Of a DNA stretch of 64,000 nucleotides, positions 25,502 to 34,140 are shown piece after piece (position 1 is the stretch's first letter; every line of letters begins with the position of its first letter). The notes under the pieces were generated by a model that saw only the letters and a list, made by a program, of their open reading frames with translations, did not search any database and was not told the DNA's origin. This DNA is from Arthrobacter sp. 135MFCol5.1. GTDB taxonomy: Bacteria; Actinomycetota; Actinomycetes; Actinomycetales; Micrococcaceae. The translations under genes were made by a program, and so were the position numbers. The stretch is from assembly GCF_000374865.1 (NCBI RefSeq), contig NZ_KB895454.1, positions 310,001 to 374,000 on the forward strand, given 5' to 3'.

Positions 25502-26179
25502 ATGCGCGTCATCAGCTACAACCTCCGCAAGCATGCCGCAAGCGGCGAACTTCTCGCCCTGGCACGGAATCACGACGTCGATGCGCTGTGCCTCCAGGAG
25601 GTGGATTCCAGCGACCTCCCGGAGACCCTGGGCCCCCTCCATCTGGCGGATGCCACCAAGGGCAACAGGCTGGGCCTGGCCATCTACTACCGGACCAGCA
25701 GGTTCACGGCCCTGGACACGCAGTCCTTCGCGTTGAAGAAATCGATGCACGACAGGGTCCTTGCACCGGCCCATGAGCGGCTGATCGGCACGCGGGTCAT
25801 GGACAACCAGACCGAACACGAACTGGTGATCGGCTCGTTCCACGCAGCACCCCTGACGGCGTCGAACTCATTGCGGCGAAAGCAGATCCACGCGGCCCAC
25901 GCGGAACTGCTCAGCATGGGCAAAGGCCTGATGACGCTGATGGTGGGCGACTTCAATTATCCGTTCTTCACCAAGAACCTGGATATGCACATGAAGAACT
26001 CCGGCTATGCCCTCTCCTTGAGCAACCGGCGCACCTACACCCGGTACAAGGTTTTCAAGGGCCATTTCGACTTCGCCACCTCCCTGGGGCTGGATATCGC
26101 CAGCGTGGAAACCCTTCCGCGCGGCAATTCAGACCACCTGCCCATCCTGGTGACAGCCGAGTACGGCGAAGGCTACTAG
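25502..26179 (+). CDS. Endonuclease/exonuclease/phosphatase family protein
   Basis: A 225-aa DNase I-fold metal-dependent hydrolase. Motifs in order are ISYNLRKH, ALCLQEVD (metal-binding Glu), IGSFHAAP, VGDFNYPF and the terminal SDHLPILV. The family cleaves phosphodiester or phosphomonoester bonds in DNA, inositol phosphates or lipids, so the substrate is open. No signal peptide is visible. AGAGG lies about eight bases before the ATG. Confidence 0.9.
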   Translation: MRVISYNLRKHAASGELLALARNHDVDALCLQEVDSSDLPETLGPLHLADATKGNRLGLAIYYRTSRFTALDTQSFALKKSMHDRVLAPAHERLIGTRVMDNQTEHELVIGSFHAAPLTASNSLRRKQIHAAHAELLSMGKGLMTLMVGDFNYPFFTKNLDMHMKNSGYALSLSNRRTYTRYKVFKGHFDFATSLGLDIASVETLPRGNSDHLPILVTAEYGEGY

Positions 26180-26200
26180 GCCCGGCTGCAACGCCGCCAA

Positions 26201-26716
26201 TTACCAGGACTCCCCGGCGTCCAGTTGTGCCATCAGGTCCGGCCAGGCTGCTGCGAAACCGGGGTGGAGTTCCATGCCGTGGACCTCAGCCACCGGAACC
26301 CAGAGAAGGGCAATGCTCTCCGGATCGCTGATGACCGGCTCAAAGGACTCCCGCACACGGACCACCACGGTGGTGTAGGACCAGTAGCCATGGTCCAGCA
26401 CGGAGGTAAAGAGAACGTCGACGTTGCCGGGCGGAACCGACGCTTCCTCGTAGGCCTCCCGGAGGGCGCCGTCAACCGGCTCTTCGCCCTGGTGCAGGGC
26501 CCCGCCGGGCAGGCCCCAGGTTCCGCCGTTGTGACTCCATACCGCGCGGTGCTGCAGCAGGACTCCCTTGGCGGGATCCCAGGCCAGGACCCCGGCCGCT
26601 CCGAACCTGCCCCAGAACCGGCCGCGGTCACCTTCCACCCAGGCGTCGCCCGGATCGCGGGGGCCGGTCCGCGGCGGCGGAGTGGAGGACAGGCTGGAGG
26701 GCGGGTAATGGTCCAT
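26201..26716 (-). CDS. Nudix hydrolase
   Basis: A 171-aa protein with a full Nudix box, G-x5-E-x7-REUxEE, read from GGALHQGEEPVDGALREAYEEA. The usual Gly after EE is Ser. A Pro-rich N-terminal extension of about 25 residues precedes the domain. Such enzymes hydrolyse nucleoside diphosphates linked to another group, and the TWGLPGGAL context is typical of 8-oxo-dGTP or ADP-ribose pyrophosphatase-like members. It converges on the phosphatase-family gene at 25502. Confidence 0.92.
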   Translation of the reverse strand: MDHYPPSSLSSTPPPRTGPRDPGDAWVEGDRGRFWGRFGAAGVLAWDPAKGVLLQHRAVWSHNGGTWGLPGGALHQGEEPVDGALREAYEEASVPPGNVDVLFTSVLDHGYWSYTTVVVRVRESFEPVISDPESIALLWVPVAEVHGMELHPGFAAAWPDLMAQLDAGESW

Positions 26717-26748
26717 TGCCCCAGTTTGACAGGTGAAGCGGCGGGACG

Positions 26749-26940
26749 TCAGGTGCCCTGTCCGTGGTCGACGGCGAAATCACCGCCCGGGTACATGACT
26801 GTTTCGTGGCCGTCGTCGAACCGGACCAGGTAGGGCGGGCCGCCGCCTTGGCCGCGCACCTCCAGGATCACCCCGTGCCGGTCCGCGGACCCCACGTTCC
26901 TGCCGCGCACCACGATCCGGTCGCCTTGGGCTGCCTCCAT
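26749..26940 (-). CDS. DUF1918 domain-containing small protein
   Basis: A 63-aa SH3-like beta-barrel protein, MEAAQGDRIVVRG followed by GVILEVRGQGGGPPYLVRF and DDGHETVMYPGGDF, matching the DUF1918 pattern end to end. These stand-alone small proteins are widespread in actinobacteria and have no assigned function. GGAGGTGA lies directly upstream of the ATG, an unusually strong ribosome-binding site. The frame continues far upstream only as a shadow of the divergent phosphoesterase. Confidence 0.88.
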   Translation of the reverse strand: MEAAQGDRIVVRGRNVGSADRHGVILEVRGQGGGPPYLVRFDDGHETVMYPGGDFAVDHGQGT

Positions 26941-27014
26941 GGCAATCACCTCCACGGCCCAAGGGTACGACCCGCGGGCGCACCGGAACAGTGCCGCATG
27001 GCAGGATTTCCGGT

Positions 27015-27518
27015 ATGCCGCTGAACCTCGTCCTGCTCGCCGACACCCATGTACCAAAACGCGCCAGGGACCTGCCGGGGCAGGTGTGGTCCGCCGTCGA
27101 AAATGCCGATGTGGTTTTCCACGCCGGCGACTGGGTGGAGGCAGCCCTGCTGGACGAATTCGAACGCCGGAGCAAACGGCTGCTGGCCGTCTACGGCAAC
27201 AACGACGGTCCCGAACTGCGCCGGCGCCTGCCGGAAACGGCAACCGCCGCCCTGGATGGGGTCCGCTTTGCCATGGTCCATGAGACCGGGCCGGCCACAG
27301 GACGCGAGCTCCGGTGCGAAGCGCTGTACCCGGACGCCGATGTGCTGGTCTTCGGCCACAGCCACATCCCCTGGGACACGGTGTCACCGCGCGGGCTTCG
27401 GCTGCTGAACCCCGGGTCGCCTACGGACCGCCGGCGCCAGCCGGTTTGCACCTATATGGAGGCGGTACTCGACGATGGCGCCCTTGCCGGGGTCCGGCTG
27501 GTGGAGGTCCCGCGGTGA
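27015..27518 (+). CDS. YfcE/MJ0936-type metallophosphoesterase
   Basis: A 167-aa calcineurin-fold phosphodiesterase. Metal-binding motifs in order are LADTHVP, VFHAGDWV, YGNND and FGHSHIP. The fold is the minimal 165-residue YfcE type that hydrolyses phosphodiesters in vitro; the natural substrate is unknown. The ATG at 27015 opens directly onto the first strand. It is divergent from DUF1918. Confidence 0.92.
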   Translation: MPLNLVLLADTHVPKRARDLPGQVWSAVENADVVFHAGDWVEAALLDEFERRSKRLLAVYGNNDGPELRRRLPETATAALDGVRFAMVHETGPATGRELRCEALYPDADVLVFGHSHIPWDTVSPRGLRLLNPGSPTDRRRQPVCTYMEAVLDDGALAGVRLVEVPR

Positions 27519-27662
27519 GCCGCTTGGCACGGCGGCCGGAATTGCCTAGGCTGGAACAGTAAGCAAGCTTAGTTTTTGTTGGCTACCCTTTCCGCAATTG
27601 CCGGCTGCTTCATGTCCCGGGCCACCAATGGGCCCGCGTCCCACCCGAACAGGAGGACCACC

Positions 27663-28556
27663 ATGACTGACCAGTACACCTTCCGCAATCCCGTGACCGC
27701 CTACGAAAAGATCTCCCCGCCCAAGCAGCACCAGCCCGAACCGGGCCTGGACGCCGACCTGGAGCCCAAGGCCGACCTGGGTGAGGAAACCTACCGCGGC
27801 ACCGGCCGGCTGGAAGGCCGCCGGGCCATCGTTACCGGCGCGGACTCCGGGATCGGCGCCGCGACGGCCATCGCCTTCGCCAGGGAAGGCGCCGACGTCG
27901 TCCTTTCCTACTTGCCGCAGGAAGAGGAAGACGCCGCGCGCATCGCCGGGATCATTGAGGCCGCAGGCCGGAAGGCGGTCAAGGTGCCGGGCGACCTGAA
28001 GGATTCCGCAGCGTGCCGCGAACTGGTGGATACTGCCGTGGCAGTGCTGGGCGGGGTTGACGTCCTGGTCAACAACGCCGGAAAGCAGGTTGCACAGGAG
28101 GATCTGCAGGACATATCGGATGAGCAGTTCGACCACACGCTCAAGACCAACGTCTACGCCATGTTCTGGGTCACGAAGGCTGCCGTGCCGCACATGCCCG
28201 CCGGCTCCACCATCATCAACACCACGTCCATCCAGGCCTACAACCCGTCGCCGACCCTGGTGGACTATGCCACCACCAAGGCCAGCATCAACAACTTCAC
28301 CAAGGGCCTGGCTCAACAGCTTGCGCCCAAGGGAATCCGGGTCAACGCGGTGGCGCCCGGGCCCATCTGGACTCCGCTGCAGGTCAGCAGCGGCCAGCCC
28401 AAGGAAGAATTGCCCGAGTTCGGCCAATCCACTCCCCTGGGCCGCGCCGGCCAGCCCGCTGAACTGGCCCCCGCCTACGTCTTCCTGGCCTCACCCGAGT
28501 CCAGCTACGTGGTCGGCGAGACACTGAATGTCAACGGCGGCAGCCCCACGCCCTAG
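27663..28556 (+). CDS. SDR family oxidoreductase (YghA-like)
   Basis: A 297-aa short-chain dehydrogenase with a 45-residue N-terminal extension typical of the YghA/YdaD general-stress group. It has the cofactor motif TGADSGIG, the structural NNAG, catalytic Ser in NTTSIQAY and YxxxK in YATTK. The C-terminal VNGGSPTP is characteristic. NADP(H) use is likely but unproven. AGGAGG lies eight bases before the ATG. Confidence 0.93.
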   Translation: MTDQYTFRNPVTAYEKISPPKQHQPEPGLDADLEPKADLGEETYRGTGRLEGRRAIVTGADSGIGAATAIAFAREGADVVLSYLPQEEEDAARIAGIIEAAGRKAVKVPGDLKDSAACRELVDTAVAVLGGVDVLVNNAGKQVAQEDLQDISDEQFDHTLKTNVYAMFWVTKAAVPHMPAGSTIINTTSIQAYNPSPTLVDYATTKASINNFTKGLAQQLAPKGIRVNAVAPGPIWTPLQVSSGQPKEELPEFGQSTPLGRAGQPAELAPAYVFLASPESSYVVGETLNVNGGSPTP

Positions 28557-28589
28557 GCTCCCGGCCGCCCAACACGGCGGGCCCTCCGG

Positions 28590-29036
28590 TTATTCGGCGG
28601 CCTCCTGGCCGGCCAGGAGCTCATCCGTGGCAGGATCCGGCTCGCCATCAAAAAATTGGGCCAGGACCGTCTTGAACACTGTTTCTCCGGGCGCGGCCCG
28701 GAGAAACAGTGTCATGGACGAACGGAGCTTCTGCGTATCGATTCCGCCAAGGATGTCCGACGCCGAACGGCCGGAATGCGTGGTGAGAGCCAAGGCACAC
28801 TCAAGAAGGCGCGGGCCCAGGACGGGGTGGTCCAGGTAGGCCCGTGCCTCTGCCAGGGACGAGATGGCGTAAGTCCGCGAGGTGGCGCTCTGCCCCAGCC
28901 CGGCAACTTGGGGGAAAATGAACCACATCCAGTGCCCGGTCTTGTTGCCGAGCTGCAGTTCGCCAAGCGCGCTTCGGTAGGTTCCCCCACTGTCTTGGGC
29001 GGCGACGAATCGTTCCAGGTCAAACGCTTCACTCAT
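28590..29036 (-). CDS. DUF1810 family protein
   Basis: A 148-aa helical protein matching DUF1810: LERFVAAQDSGGTYRSALGEL, GHWMWFIFPQVAGLG and SDILGGIDTQKLRSSMTLF are the conserved blocks. No enzymatic motif is visible and the family function is unknown. It begins 24 bp after the neighbouring repair-like gene ends and may be co-transcribed with it and the DksA-like gene. Confidence 0.9.
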   Translation of the reverse strand: MSEAFDLERFVAAQDSGGTYRSALGELQLGNKTGHWMWFIFPQVAGLGQSATSRTYAISSLAEARAYLDHPVLGPRLLECALALTTHSGRSASDILGGIDTQKLRSSMTLFLRAAPGETVFKTVLAQFFDGEPDPATDELLAGQEAAE

Positions 29037-29060
29037 GGGCTCTCCTCTGTGGCCTGCAGG

Positions 29061-29588
29061 TCATTGTGTCAACTCTTTCTCCAGGAGGCGTGCTGCCGTT
29101 TGGAGTTGGGATTCAGGGTCTTCACGCCAGCGCGCCAGGACAGCCGCGGCCCGCTGGCGGTCTCGGTGGTCCAAGCCGGCCAGCAAGGGCACCAGGACGT
29201 CGGAGACCAAAGGCCCGGCCAGCTCTGCCGCCTGGGCCGAGCGGAGAAAGCCCTCCAGCCGGGTGAGGTCCGAATGCCGCAGCACCTGCACCTTTGTTTG
29301 CAGCAGGACAACGGCGGCCAGCCGGCGTTCGAAGACCGGCTGCGAGCCTGGTTTCGGCTGGCCCCACAGGGCGGAGGCCAGCATGACCGTGGTGTCATGG
29401 CCCATGTCCTTGAACTTCCGAAGGGCGTCCCGGACTGTGCCGCGGACTGCGCCGATCGAAGACCCGTAGGAGGCCAGGGCTCCGCCCAGCCGGTAGCCCA
29501 CCTCGTCGGCCCGATACCAGGCACCCTCGTTCTGAAGGGTCCGGTCGATAAATTCAGCAGCAGCCGCGACGTCGGGCACCTCGGTCAC
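29061..29588 (-). CDS. DNA alkylation repair (AlkD-like, HEAT-repeat) family protein
   Basis: A 175-aa all-helical protein. ASALWGQPKPGSQPVFERR followed by LAAVVLLQTKVQVL resembles the AlkD-family LW-x-ExR helix pair, and LEGFLRSAQAAELAGPLVSDVL continues the repeat pattern. AlkD glycosylases remove alkylated bases; the catalytic Asp cannot be placed with certainty, so activity is inferred. The GTG at 29586-29588 overlaps the stop of the DksA-like gene (GTGA), giving translational coupling. Confidence 0.6.
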   Translation of the reverse strand: MTEVPDVAAAAEFIDRTLQNEGAWYRADEVGYRLGGALASYGSSIGAVRGTVRDALRKFKDMGHDTTVMLASALWGQPKPGSQPVFERRLAAVVLLQTKVQVLRHSDLTRLEGFLRSAQAAELAGPLVSDVLVPLLAGLDHRDRQRAAAVLARWREDPESQLQTAARLLEKELTQ

Positions 29589-29944
29589 CGCCCCCGCCCC
29601 GCAGAGGCATGAAGGATACAGAATGGGGTCCAAGGCCGCGCCTCGAGTCTGCCGGCCGCGATGGGCTCGCCGCAGACCGCACAGGTTCCATATGTGCCGT
29701 TGGCCAGCCGCTCCAGGGCTGCCTCCACCTGGTCCAGCCCGGCTGAACTCTGCTTCAACAATGCCGACGCCTGCGACAGTTCGAAGGCGATCGTGGCGCC
29801 CTCGGGATCGTGTTCGTCATCGACGTTGGAGTCCTGCCGGGCCGCGTTGGCCGCGTCGATATCAGCCCGCAGCGCCGGCAACAGGGCCAACCTCCGGGCC
29901 CGTTCCTCTTCGAGCAGCACCCTGAACCGTTCGAAATCTGGCAT
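29585..29944 (-). CDS. DksA/TraR-type C4 zinc-finger protein
   Basis: A 119-aa protein with an N-terminal coiled coil (LLEEERARRLALLPALRAD), an acidic tip region (NVDDEHDPEG) and a C-terminal zinc finger CAVCGEPI...FCILH. In this fold the last ligand is normally Cys, but here it appears to be His. DksA/TraR proteins insert into the RNA polymerase secondary channel. It is coupled to the following repair-like gene through a 4-bp overlap. Confidence 0.88.
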   Translation of the reverse strand: MPDFERFRVLLEEERARRLALLPALRADIDAANAARQDSNVDDEHDPEGATIAFELSQASALLKQSSAGLDQVEAALERLANGTYGTCAVCGEPIAAGRLEARPWTPFCILHASAGRGR

Positions 29945-29965
29945 GCGGAAAGCCTAGCGCGCCAG

Positions 29966-31279
29966 TCAGTACCAGTTCAGGGCGACGGAATGGCTCCAGG
30001 CGCCGCACGGGGACCCGTAGCGGTCGCGGATGTAGCCGAGCCCCCAGTCAATCTGCGTCCGGTAACTCGTCAGCCAGTCGCTTCCGGCGCTGGCGTACTT
30101 TCCCGGCGGCAGGGCCTGGGCTATGCCATAGGCCCCGGATGAGGCATTCGTGGCCGTGGTCAGCCAGCCGGATTCCTTGGTCCACAGCTGGGACAGGCAC
30201 TGGAACTGGTCGGCGCCCCAGCCGAGGGCACCCAGGCGTCCTGAGGCATAGGCCTTGGCGCCGGCAGGATCATTGACGGCACCGCCCGGGACGGAGGGAA
30301 CGACGACGGGCGGCGGGCCTGGCAGGGCAGGCTGCGGCGGACTGCCGGGAACCGGGTCGGCCGGCGGGGCCGGTACCGCCGCGTTGCCGGCCGGAGCCGC
30401 AGCCGCGGGTTTGGGCTGCCGGGCTGCGGCCGCGGCAGCCTGCGCCGCGGCTTCGGCCTGCCGGCGGGCCTGCTCCGCCGCAGCGGCGCGCTTGGCCTCC
30501 TGGGCCGCTTCATAGGCAGCCAGCGCCGCCTGGCCCTGGCGATACTCCCCCTCAAGTGCCGCCGTCGTTCCCTTCAGCGAGGCCAGCTGGGCGGTCAGTT
30601 CGGTGCTGTGCTGCTGTTCGTCATTTACCTGCCGGGCAAGCGCGTCCTGGGCGGAGCGGGCTGCGTCCAGTTTGGCTTTTGCTTCCCCGGACAGTCGTTC
30701 CCGCTCAGTGCGGGCCACTTTTTCCTGCTCTGCCAGGGATGCGGCAACTTTTCCGGCAGCCGCAGCTTTCTCCACCAGAGCAGCAGTCTTGTCGCCCACC
30801 AGCTGGACGAGGTTGAGCCCTTGGACGCTGTTGTTCCGCAGGGCATCAAGGGCCACGAAGAATCCGGTATTGGTCCCGCCCGTCTTGTACGCCTGGACGG
30901 CAAGCGCTCCGATTTCCTTGCGATGACGGGCCAGTTCGTCGTTGGCGCGGGCAGCCTGGGTGGACAATGAATCCAGCCTGACCGATGCCGCTTGCAGCCC
31001 GGCGTCGGCTGCGGCGTAGTCGGCCGCTGCCCGGACCGCCGTGTTACCGGCGGCTTCAGCCTGGGTCTGGAGGCCGTCCAGGAGCCCGTTGATGGTGGTG
31101 ATCTCTGCCACTTTCGCTGCCTCGGAAGACTGCGCCTGCTGCACGTCAGCCCAGGACGGATACCCACCGGGAGGTGCAGGCTCGTCTGCCGTGGCAGGCA
31201 GGACCGTGGCCGCTGCCACTGCGATGGCGAGCAGTCCCCCCACCAGCGGGGACGTGGGCATGGTCACGAACAGGGGCAT
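29966..31279 (-). CDS. Exported coiled-coil protein with lysozyme-like C-terminal domain
   Basis: A 437-aa secreted protein: signal peptide (GGLLAIAVAAATVLPATADE), a long Ala/Gln/Glu coiled coil (about 45-290) resembling the regulatory region of NlpC/P60 hydrolases, an Ala/Pro-rich linker, and a C-terminal domain (ECLSQLW-like QCLSQLWTKESGW, SSGAYGIAQALPP, DWGLGYIRDRYGSP) of the transglycosylase/Rpf-lysozyme fold. The Glu in TKESGW is the likely catalytic acid. It should cut or remodel peptidoglycan. Two ATGs (31279, 31261) are possible starts. Confidence 0.8.
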   Translation of the reverse strand: MPLFVTMPTSPLVGGLLAIAVAAATVLPATADEPAPPGGYPSWADVQQAQSSEAAKVAEITTINGLLDGLQTQAEAAGNTAVRAAADYAAADAGLQAASVRLDSLSTQAARANDELARHRKEIGALAVQAYKTGGTNTGFFVALDALRNNSVQGLNLVQLVGDKTAALVEKAAAAGKVAASLAEQEKVARTERERLSGEAKAKLDAARSAQDALARQVNDEQQHSTELTAQLASLKGTTAALEGEYRQGQAALAAYEAAQEAKRAAAAEQARRQAEAAAQAAAAAARQPKPAAAAPAGNAAVPAPPADPVPGSPPQPALPGPPPVVVPSVPGGAVNDPAGAKAYASGRLGALGWGADQFQCLSQLWTKESGWLTTATNASSGAYGIAQALPPGKYASAGSDWLTSYRTQIDWGLGYIRDRYGSPCGAWSHSVALNWY

Positions 31280-31442
31280 AGTCCCGAAGCATACCGGCGG
31301 CACGCCGGAGCGGAAAGGCGGCCGTGCCTGCTTTGTTACCCGTTTGGTCCGGTGCCGGACCGGCGGGAGCCCGGCGAGGGTGGATCGGACCCATCCAATC
31401 GCTGGTTGAATACGAGAGAAGAACCTCGCATGTTATCTAAAC

Positions 31443-31471
31443 GTGACAATGGGAGGGTCGGCGGGTTATGG
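31443..31471 (+). promoter_or_regulatory. Putative promoter of the riboswitch-LysM gene
   Basis: GTGACA (31443-31448) and TTATGG (31466-31471) are separated by 17 bp, with the -35 five of six to consensus. Transcription from about 31478 would place the c-di-AMP riboswitch fully in the leader. A 7-bp inverted repeat GTGTCCC/GGGACAC (31479-31501) would form the first hairpin of the transcript. Confidence 0.4.
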
Positions 31472-31517
31472 TCTTCTGGTGTCCCTCCCCAAACGGGACA
31501 CTCCCATCAGTTTGCCG

Positions 31518-31690
31518 AGCCCTGCCGCTGATACCGGGATTCAACCGCATTCATGCTGGCAGGGACGGGGGAACCAAGTTTCCACGACCTTTCAGGTCTT
31601 GGGGTTAAGTCGGACAGCTCCTCCGCCCACCGCGGAGATATGTTCGGCCGGGTATCTCCAACCCGAACCCGACAGCTCACCCCGCAGGCA
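31518..31690 (+). ncRNA. ydaO-yuaA (cyclic di-AMP) riboswitch
   Basis: The leader carries the ordered ydaO hallmarks: ACGGGGGAACCAA near 31565, TTGGGGTTAAGTCGG near 31599, and the 3' block CCCGAACCCGACAGCTCACC at 31662-31681. Terminal P1 pairing is CCTGC (31521-31525) with GCAGG (31684-31688). In actinobacteria this class usually precedes cell-wall hydrolase or resuscitation-factor genes, as here, and generally lowers expression when c-di-AMP is high. It ends about 20 bases before the start codon, so control could act on translation or by termination. Confidence 0.9.
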
Positions 31691-31708
31691 TGGGAGAGGC
31701 GATCAATC

Positions 31709-32545
31709 GTGTCAAAGAATCTCAGCACTGCCCGCCACCGCGCGACCCCGGCCCGCTCCATTGCGCTCGAGGGACTCGCCGTGACGGCCAAATCACAGGC
31801 CCGTTCGTTTGGCCGTCCGGCCCTCGCTGTTGCCGCCGCGTCCGGCATCGCGTTCGGCGTCGGCGCCCCGGCCCATGCGGGCGTGACGGGCGCGGACACC
31901 ACTGAGCAGGCCAGCGTCCAGGCCGCCGCAGCTCCTGCAACTGCTCCGGCAGCCGCGGCAGCAACCGTCCACACCGTCGTTTCCGGGGACACCCTCGGCG
32001 CGATTTCGGCCGCGTACGGAGTCAGCCTCAATGACGTCCTGGCTGCCAACGGCCTGGGATTGTCGTCCATCATCTACCCCGGTGACCAGATCCAGATCCC
32101 CGGCGCCGGCTACGTGGCAGCACCTGCCCCGGCGCCGGCAGCGGCCCCCGTCCAGGCGGCAGCCGCCACCGCACCGGCGAACACCGGCATGAACATGTCC
32201 TACGCATCAGCAACGCCGGTGGCGTCCACCACCGGGAGCGGGACCGGTGCTGCCATCCTGGCCTCCGCCTACGGCCAGGTCGGCGTGAGCCAGGACTGCA
32301 CCGCCATGGTTGAAAAGGCCCTGCGCTCCGTCGGCAAGAGCGTCGGCGACCTGGCTCCCACGCAGTTCTTCCAGTACGGCAGCGTGGTCGGGAGCCCGGC
32401 ACCCGGCGACCTCATCATCACCTCCGGCCACGTGGGCGTTTACGCCGGCAACGGCCAGGTTGTGAGTGGCGGCGTCAACGGCTACACCACGCAGGTGCAC
32501 TCCATCAGCTGGCTCAGCGGCTACTCAGTGGTCCGCGTCGCCTAG
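31709..32545 (+). CDS. LysM and NlpC/P60-domain cell-wall hydrolase
   Basis: A 278-aa secreted protein. A basic N-terminus with a long signal segment (ALAVAAASGIAFGVGAPAHAG) leads to an Ala-rich linker and a LysM domain (VHTVVSGDTLGAISAAYGV to GDQIQIPG). A second Ala/Pro linker and a C-terminal NlpC/P60-like domain follow, with Cys in QDCTAMV and His in SGHVGVYAGNG. It likely cleaves stem peptides. The GTG start has GGGAGAGG upstream and follows the c-di-AMP riboswitch directly, linking wall hydrolysis to second-messenger level. Confidence 0.88.
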   Translation: MSKNLSTARHRATPARSIALEGLAVTAKSQARSFGRPALAVAAASGIAFGVGAPAHAGVTGADTTEQASVQAAAAPATAPAAAAATVHTVVSGDTLGAISAAYGVSLNDVLAANGLGLSSIIYPGDQIQIPGAGYVAAPAPAPAAAPVQAAAATAPANTGMNMSYASATPVASTTGSGTGAAILASAYGQVGVSQDCTAMVEKALRSVGKSVGDLAPTQFFQYGSVVGSPAPGDLIITSGHVGVYAGNGQVVSGGVNGYTTQVHSISWLSGYSVVRVA

Positions 32546-32570
32546 TCTTCGCGCAGTAAAGCCTGCTCCC

Positions 32571-32614
32571 AACAGGAGGGTGGCAGCCGGGTCTCCGGTT
32601 GCCACCCTCCTGTT
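32571..32614. terminator. Bidirectional hairpin between the LysM hydrolase and selO
   Basis: Arms 32571-32590 and 32595-32614 pair at 19 of 20 positions around a GTCT loop. It sits in the 78-bp gap between two convergent genes, the place of a shared terminator. No strong T-tract follows on either strand, so the extreme stem stability would have to do the work. Confidence 0.75.
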
Positions 32615-32623
32615 GTCGTCGGA

Positions 32624-34090
32624 TCAGGTCCCGCAAAAGGTCGTATAGGTCCCGAAGTCCGCCGGGGCACCGTCCATGTAGCGTTCCAGCCCGGCCCGCT
32701 CGGTGAAAGGATCGGTCACGGCCTGAAGCAGGCGGTGCAACGGGGCAGGATCTCCCTCCGTGCCGGCGGCGAGGGCTTCCTCCACCAGATGGTTCCGTGG
32801 AATGTACGCCGGGTTGACGCTGTCCATCAGCCCTGCGTCGGGTTGCAGCGCCAACCACCGCTCCGACCAGGCGTCGAAGCCGGCCAAATCCATCACCATC
32901 CCGCGCACCGGGCGCAGGTCGCCGCGGGCCGCCCTGCCAAGGTTACGGAAGAACAGGGTGTAATCCACCGGGCCGTCCTTGAGGATGGCCACCACATCGT
33001 CAATAAGGCTGGACGCGGCGTCGTCGCTGGCGTTTCCAGCGGCAAGACCCAGTTTGGTTTTCATGCCGCCCGTCCACGCCGTGCTGTACTGTCCACGGAA
33101 TCCACCAAGCACCTCCACCGCTGCAGCAACAGCCTTGTCCTCGTCTTCGTCAACGAGCGGCAGCATTGCCTCGGCAAGGCGGGCAAGGTTCCATTCGGCA
33201 ACGACTGGCTGGTTGGCGTAGGCGTAACGGCCACTGACATCGATGGAACTGAACACGGCGGCGGGATCGAAGGCATCCAGGAACGCACACAGGCCGTAAT
33301 CAATGGTTTCCCCTGAGATGGTCATGTTGTCCGTATTCATGACCCCGTGCACGAATCCCGCCAGCATCCACCGGGCCACCAGCCCGGCCTGGGCGGAACA
33401 GACGGACGCAAACAGTGCCAGATAGGGGTTTGGGGCGACTGCAGCGTCCGGATAGTGCCTGCTGATGGCGTGGTCAGCCAGCCGCTTGAGCAGGTCCATG
33501 TTCTCCGTGGCCCGGGCGTACTGGAAACTCCCAACCCTCAAGTGGCTGCTGGCCACCCGTGCCAGGACAGCACCGGGCAGCATGCCCTCGCGCCGGACCT
33601 GCCGCCCCGTCGCCATGACGGCGAGGGAGCGCGTGGTGGGAATACCCAGGGCGTGCATGGCCTCACTGACAACGTACTCGCGCAGCATTGGCCCGACGAC
33701 GGCCCGGCCGTCCCCGGCGCGGGCGAAGGGGGTGCGCCCCGAGCCTTTGAGGTGGATGTCCAGCAGGCGGCCGGCGCGGTCCGTGACTTCCCCCAGCAGG
33801 AGCGCGCGTCCGTCGCCGAGCAATGGGGAGTAGCCGCCGAACTGGTGGCCCGCGTAAGCCTGCGCCACCGGGGTGGCACCGGCGGGAACGTGGTTGCCCA
33901 CGAGGAGGCGCACCCCTTCGGGACTGCGGAGGTATCGCGGGTCAAGGCCCAGGCCTGCTGCGAGCTTTTCATTCAGGACCAGGAGTTCGGGGTCCGGAGC
34001 TTCCTCGGCCTGCCAGGGAACGGCAAGTTCCGCCAGTTCACGGGCGAAGTGGCCGTCGAAGGTGACCGTGGATTCAGCTGCTGCCGTCAT
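32624..34090 (-). CDS. selO: Protein adenylyltransferase SelO
   Basis: A 488-aa pseudokinase-fold enzyme that AMPylates proteins in redox stress. Recognisable blocks are [64 protein letters not shown] and [21 protein letters not shown], which hold the Lys, Asp and Asn residues of the inverted ATP site. It ends TTFCGT, with a Cys close to the C-terminus where eukaryotic SelO has selenocysteine. The length is normal. Confidence 0.96.
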   Translation of the reverse strand: MTAAAESTVTFDGHFARELAELAVPWQAEEAPDPELLVLNEKLAAGLGLDPRYLRSPEGVRLLVGNHVPAGATPVAQAYAGHQFGGYSPLLGDGRALLLGEVTDRAGRLLDIHLKGSGRTPFARAGDGRAVVGPMLREYVVSEAMHALGIPTTRSLAVMATGRQVRREGMLPGAVLARVASSHLRVGSFQYARATENMDLLKRLADHAISRHYPDAAVAPNPYLALFASVCSAQAGLVARWMLAGFVHGVMNTDNMTISGETIDYGLCAFLDAFDPAAVFSSIDVSGRYAYANQPVVAEWNLARLAEAMLPLVDEDEDKAVAAAVEVLGGFRGQYSTAWTGGMKTKLGLAAGNASDDAASSLIDDVVAILKDGPVDYTLFFRNLGRAARGDLRPVRGMVMDLAGFDAWSERWLALQPDAGLMDSVNPAYIPRNHLVEEALAAGTEGDPAPLHRLLQAVTDPFTERAGLERYMDGAPADFGTYTTFCGT

Positions 34091-34140
34091 GGGTTAACCC
34101 TATCGCCGTGGTGCCGCCCGCCCTTCCTGCACGGAGAGCT

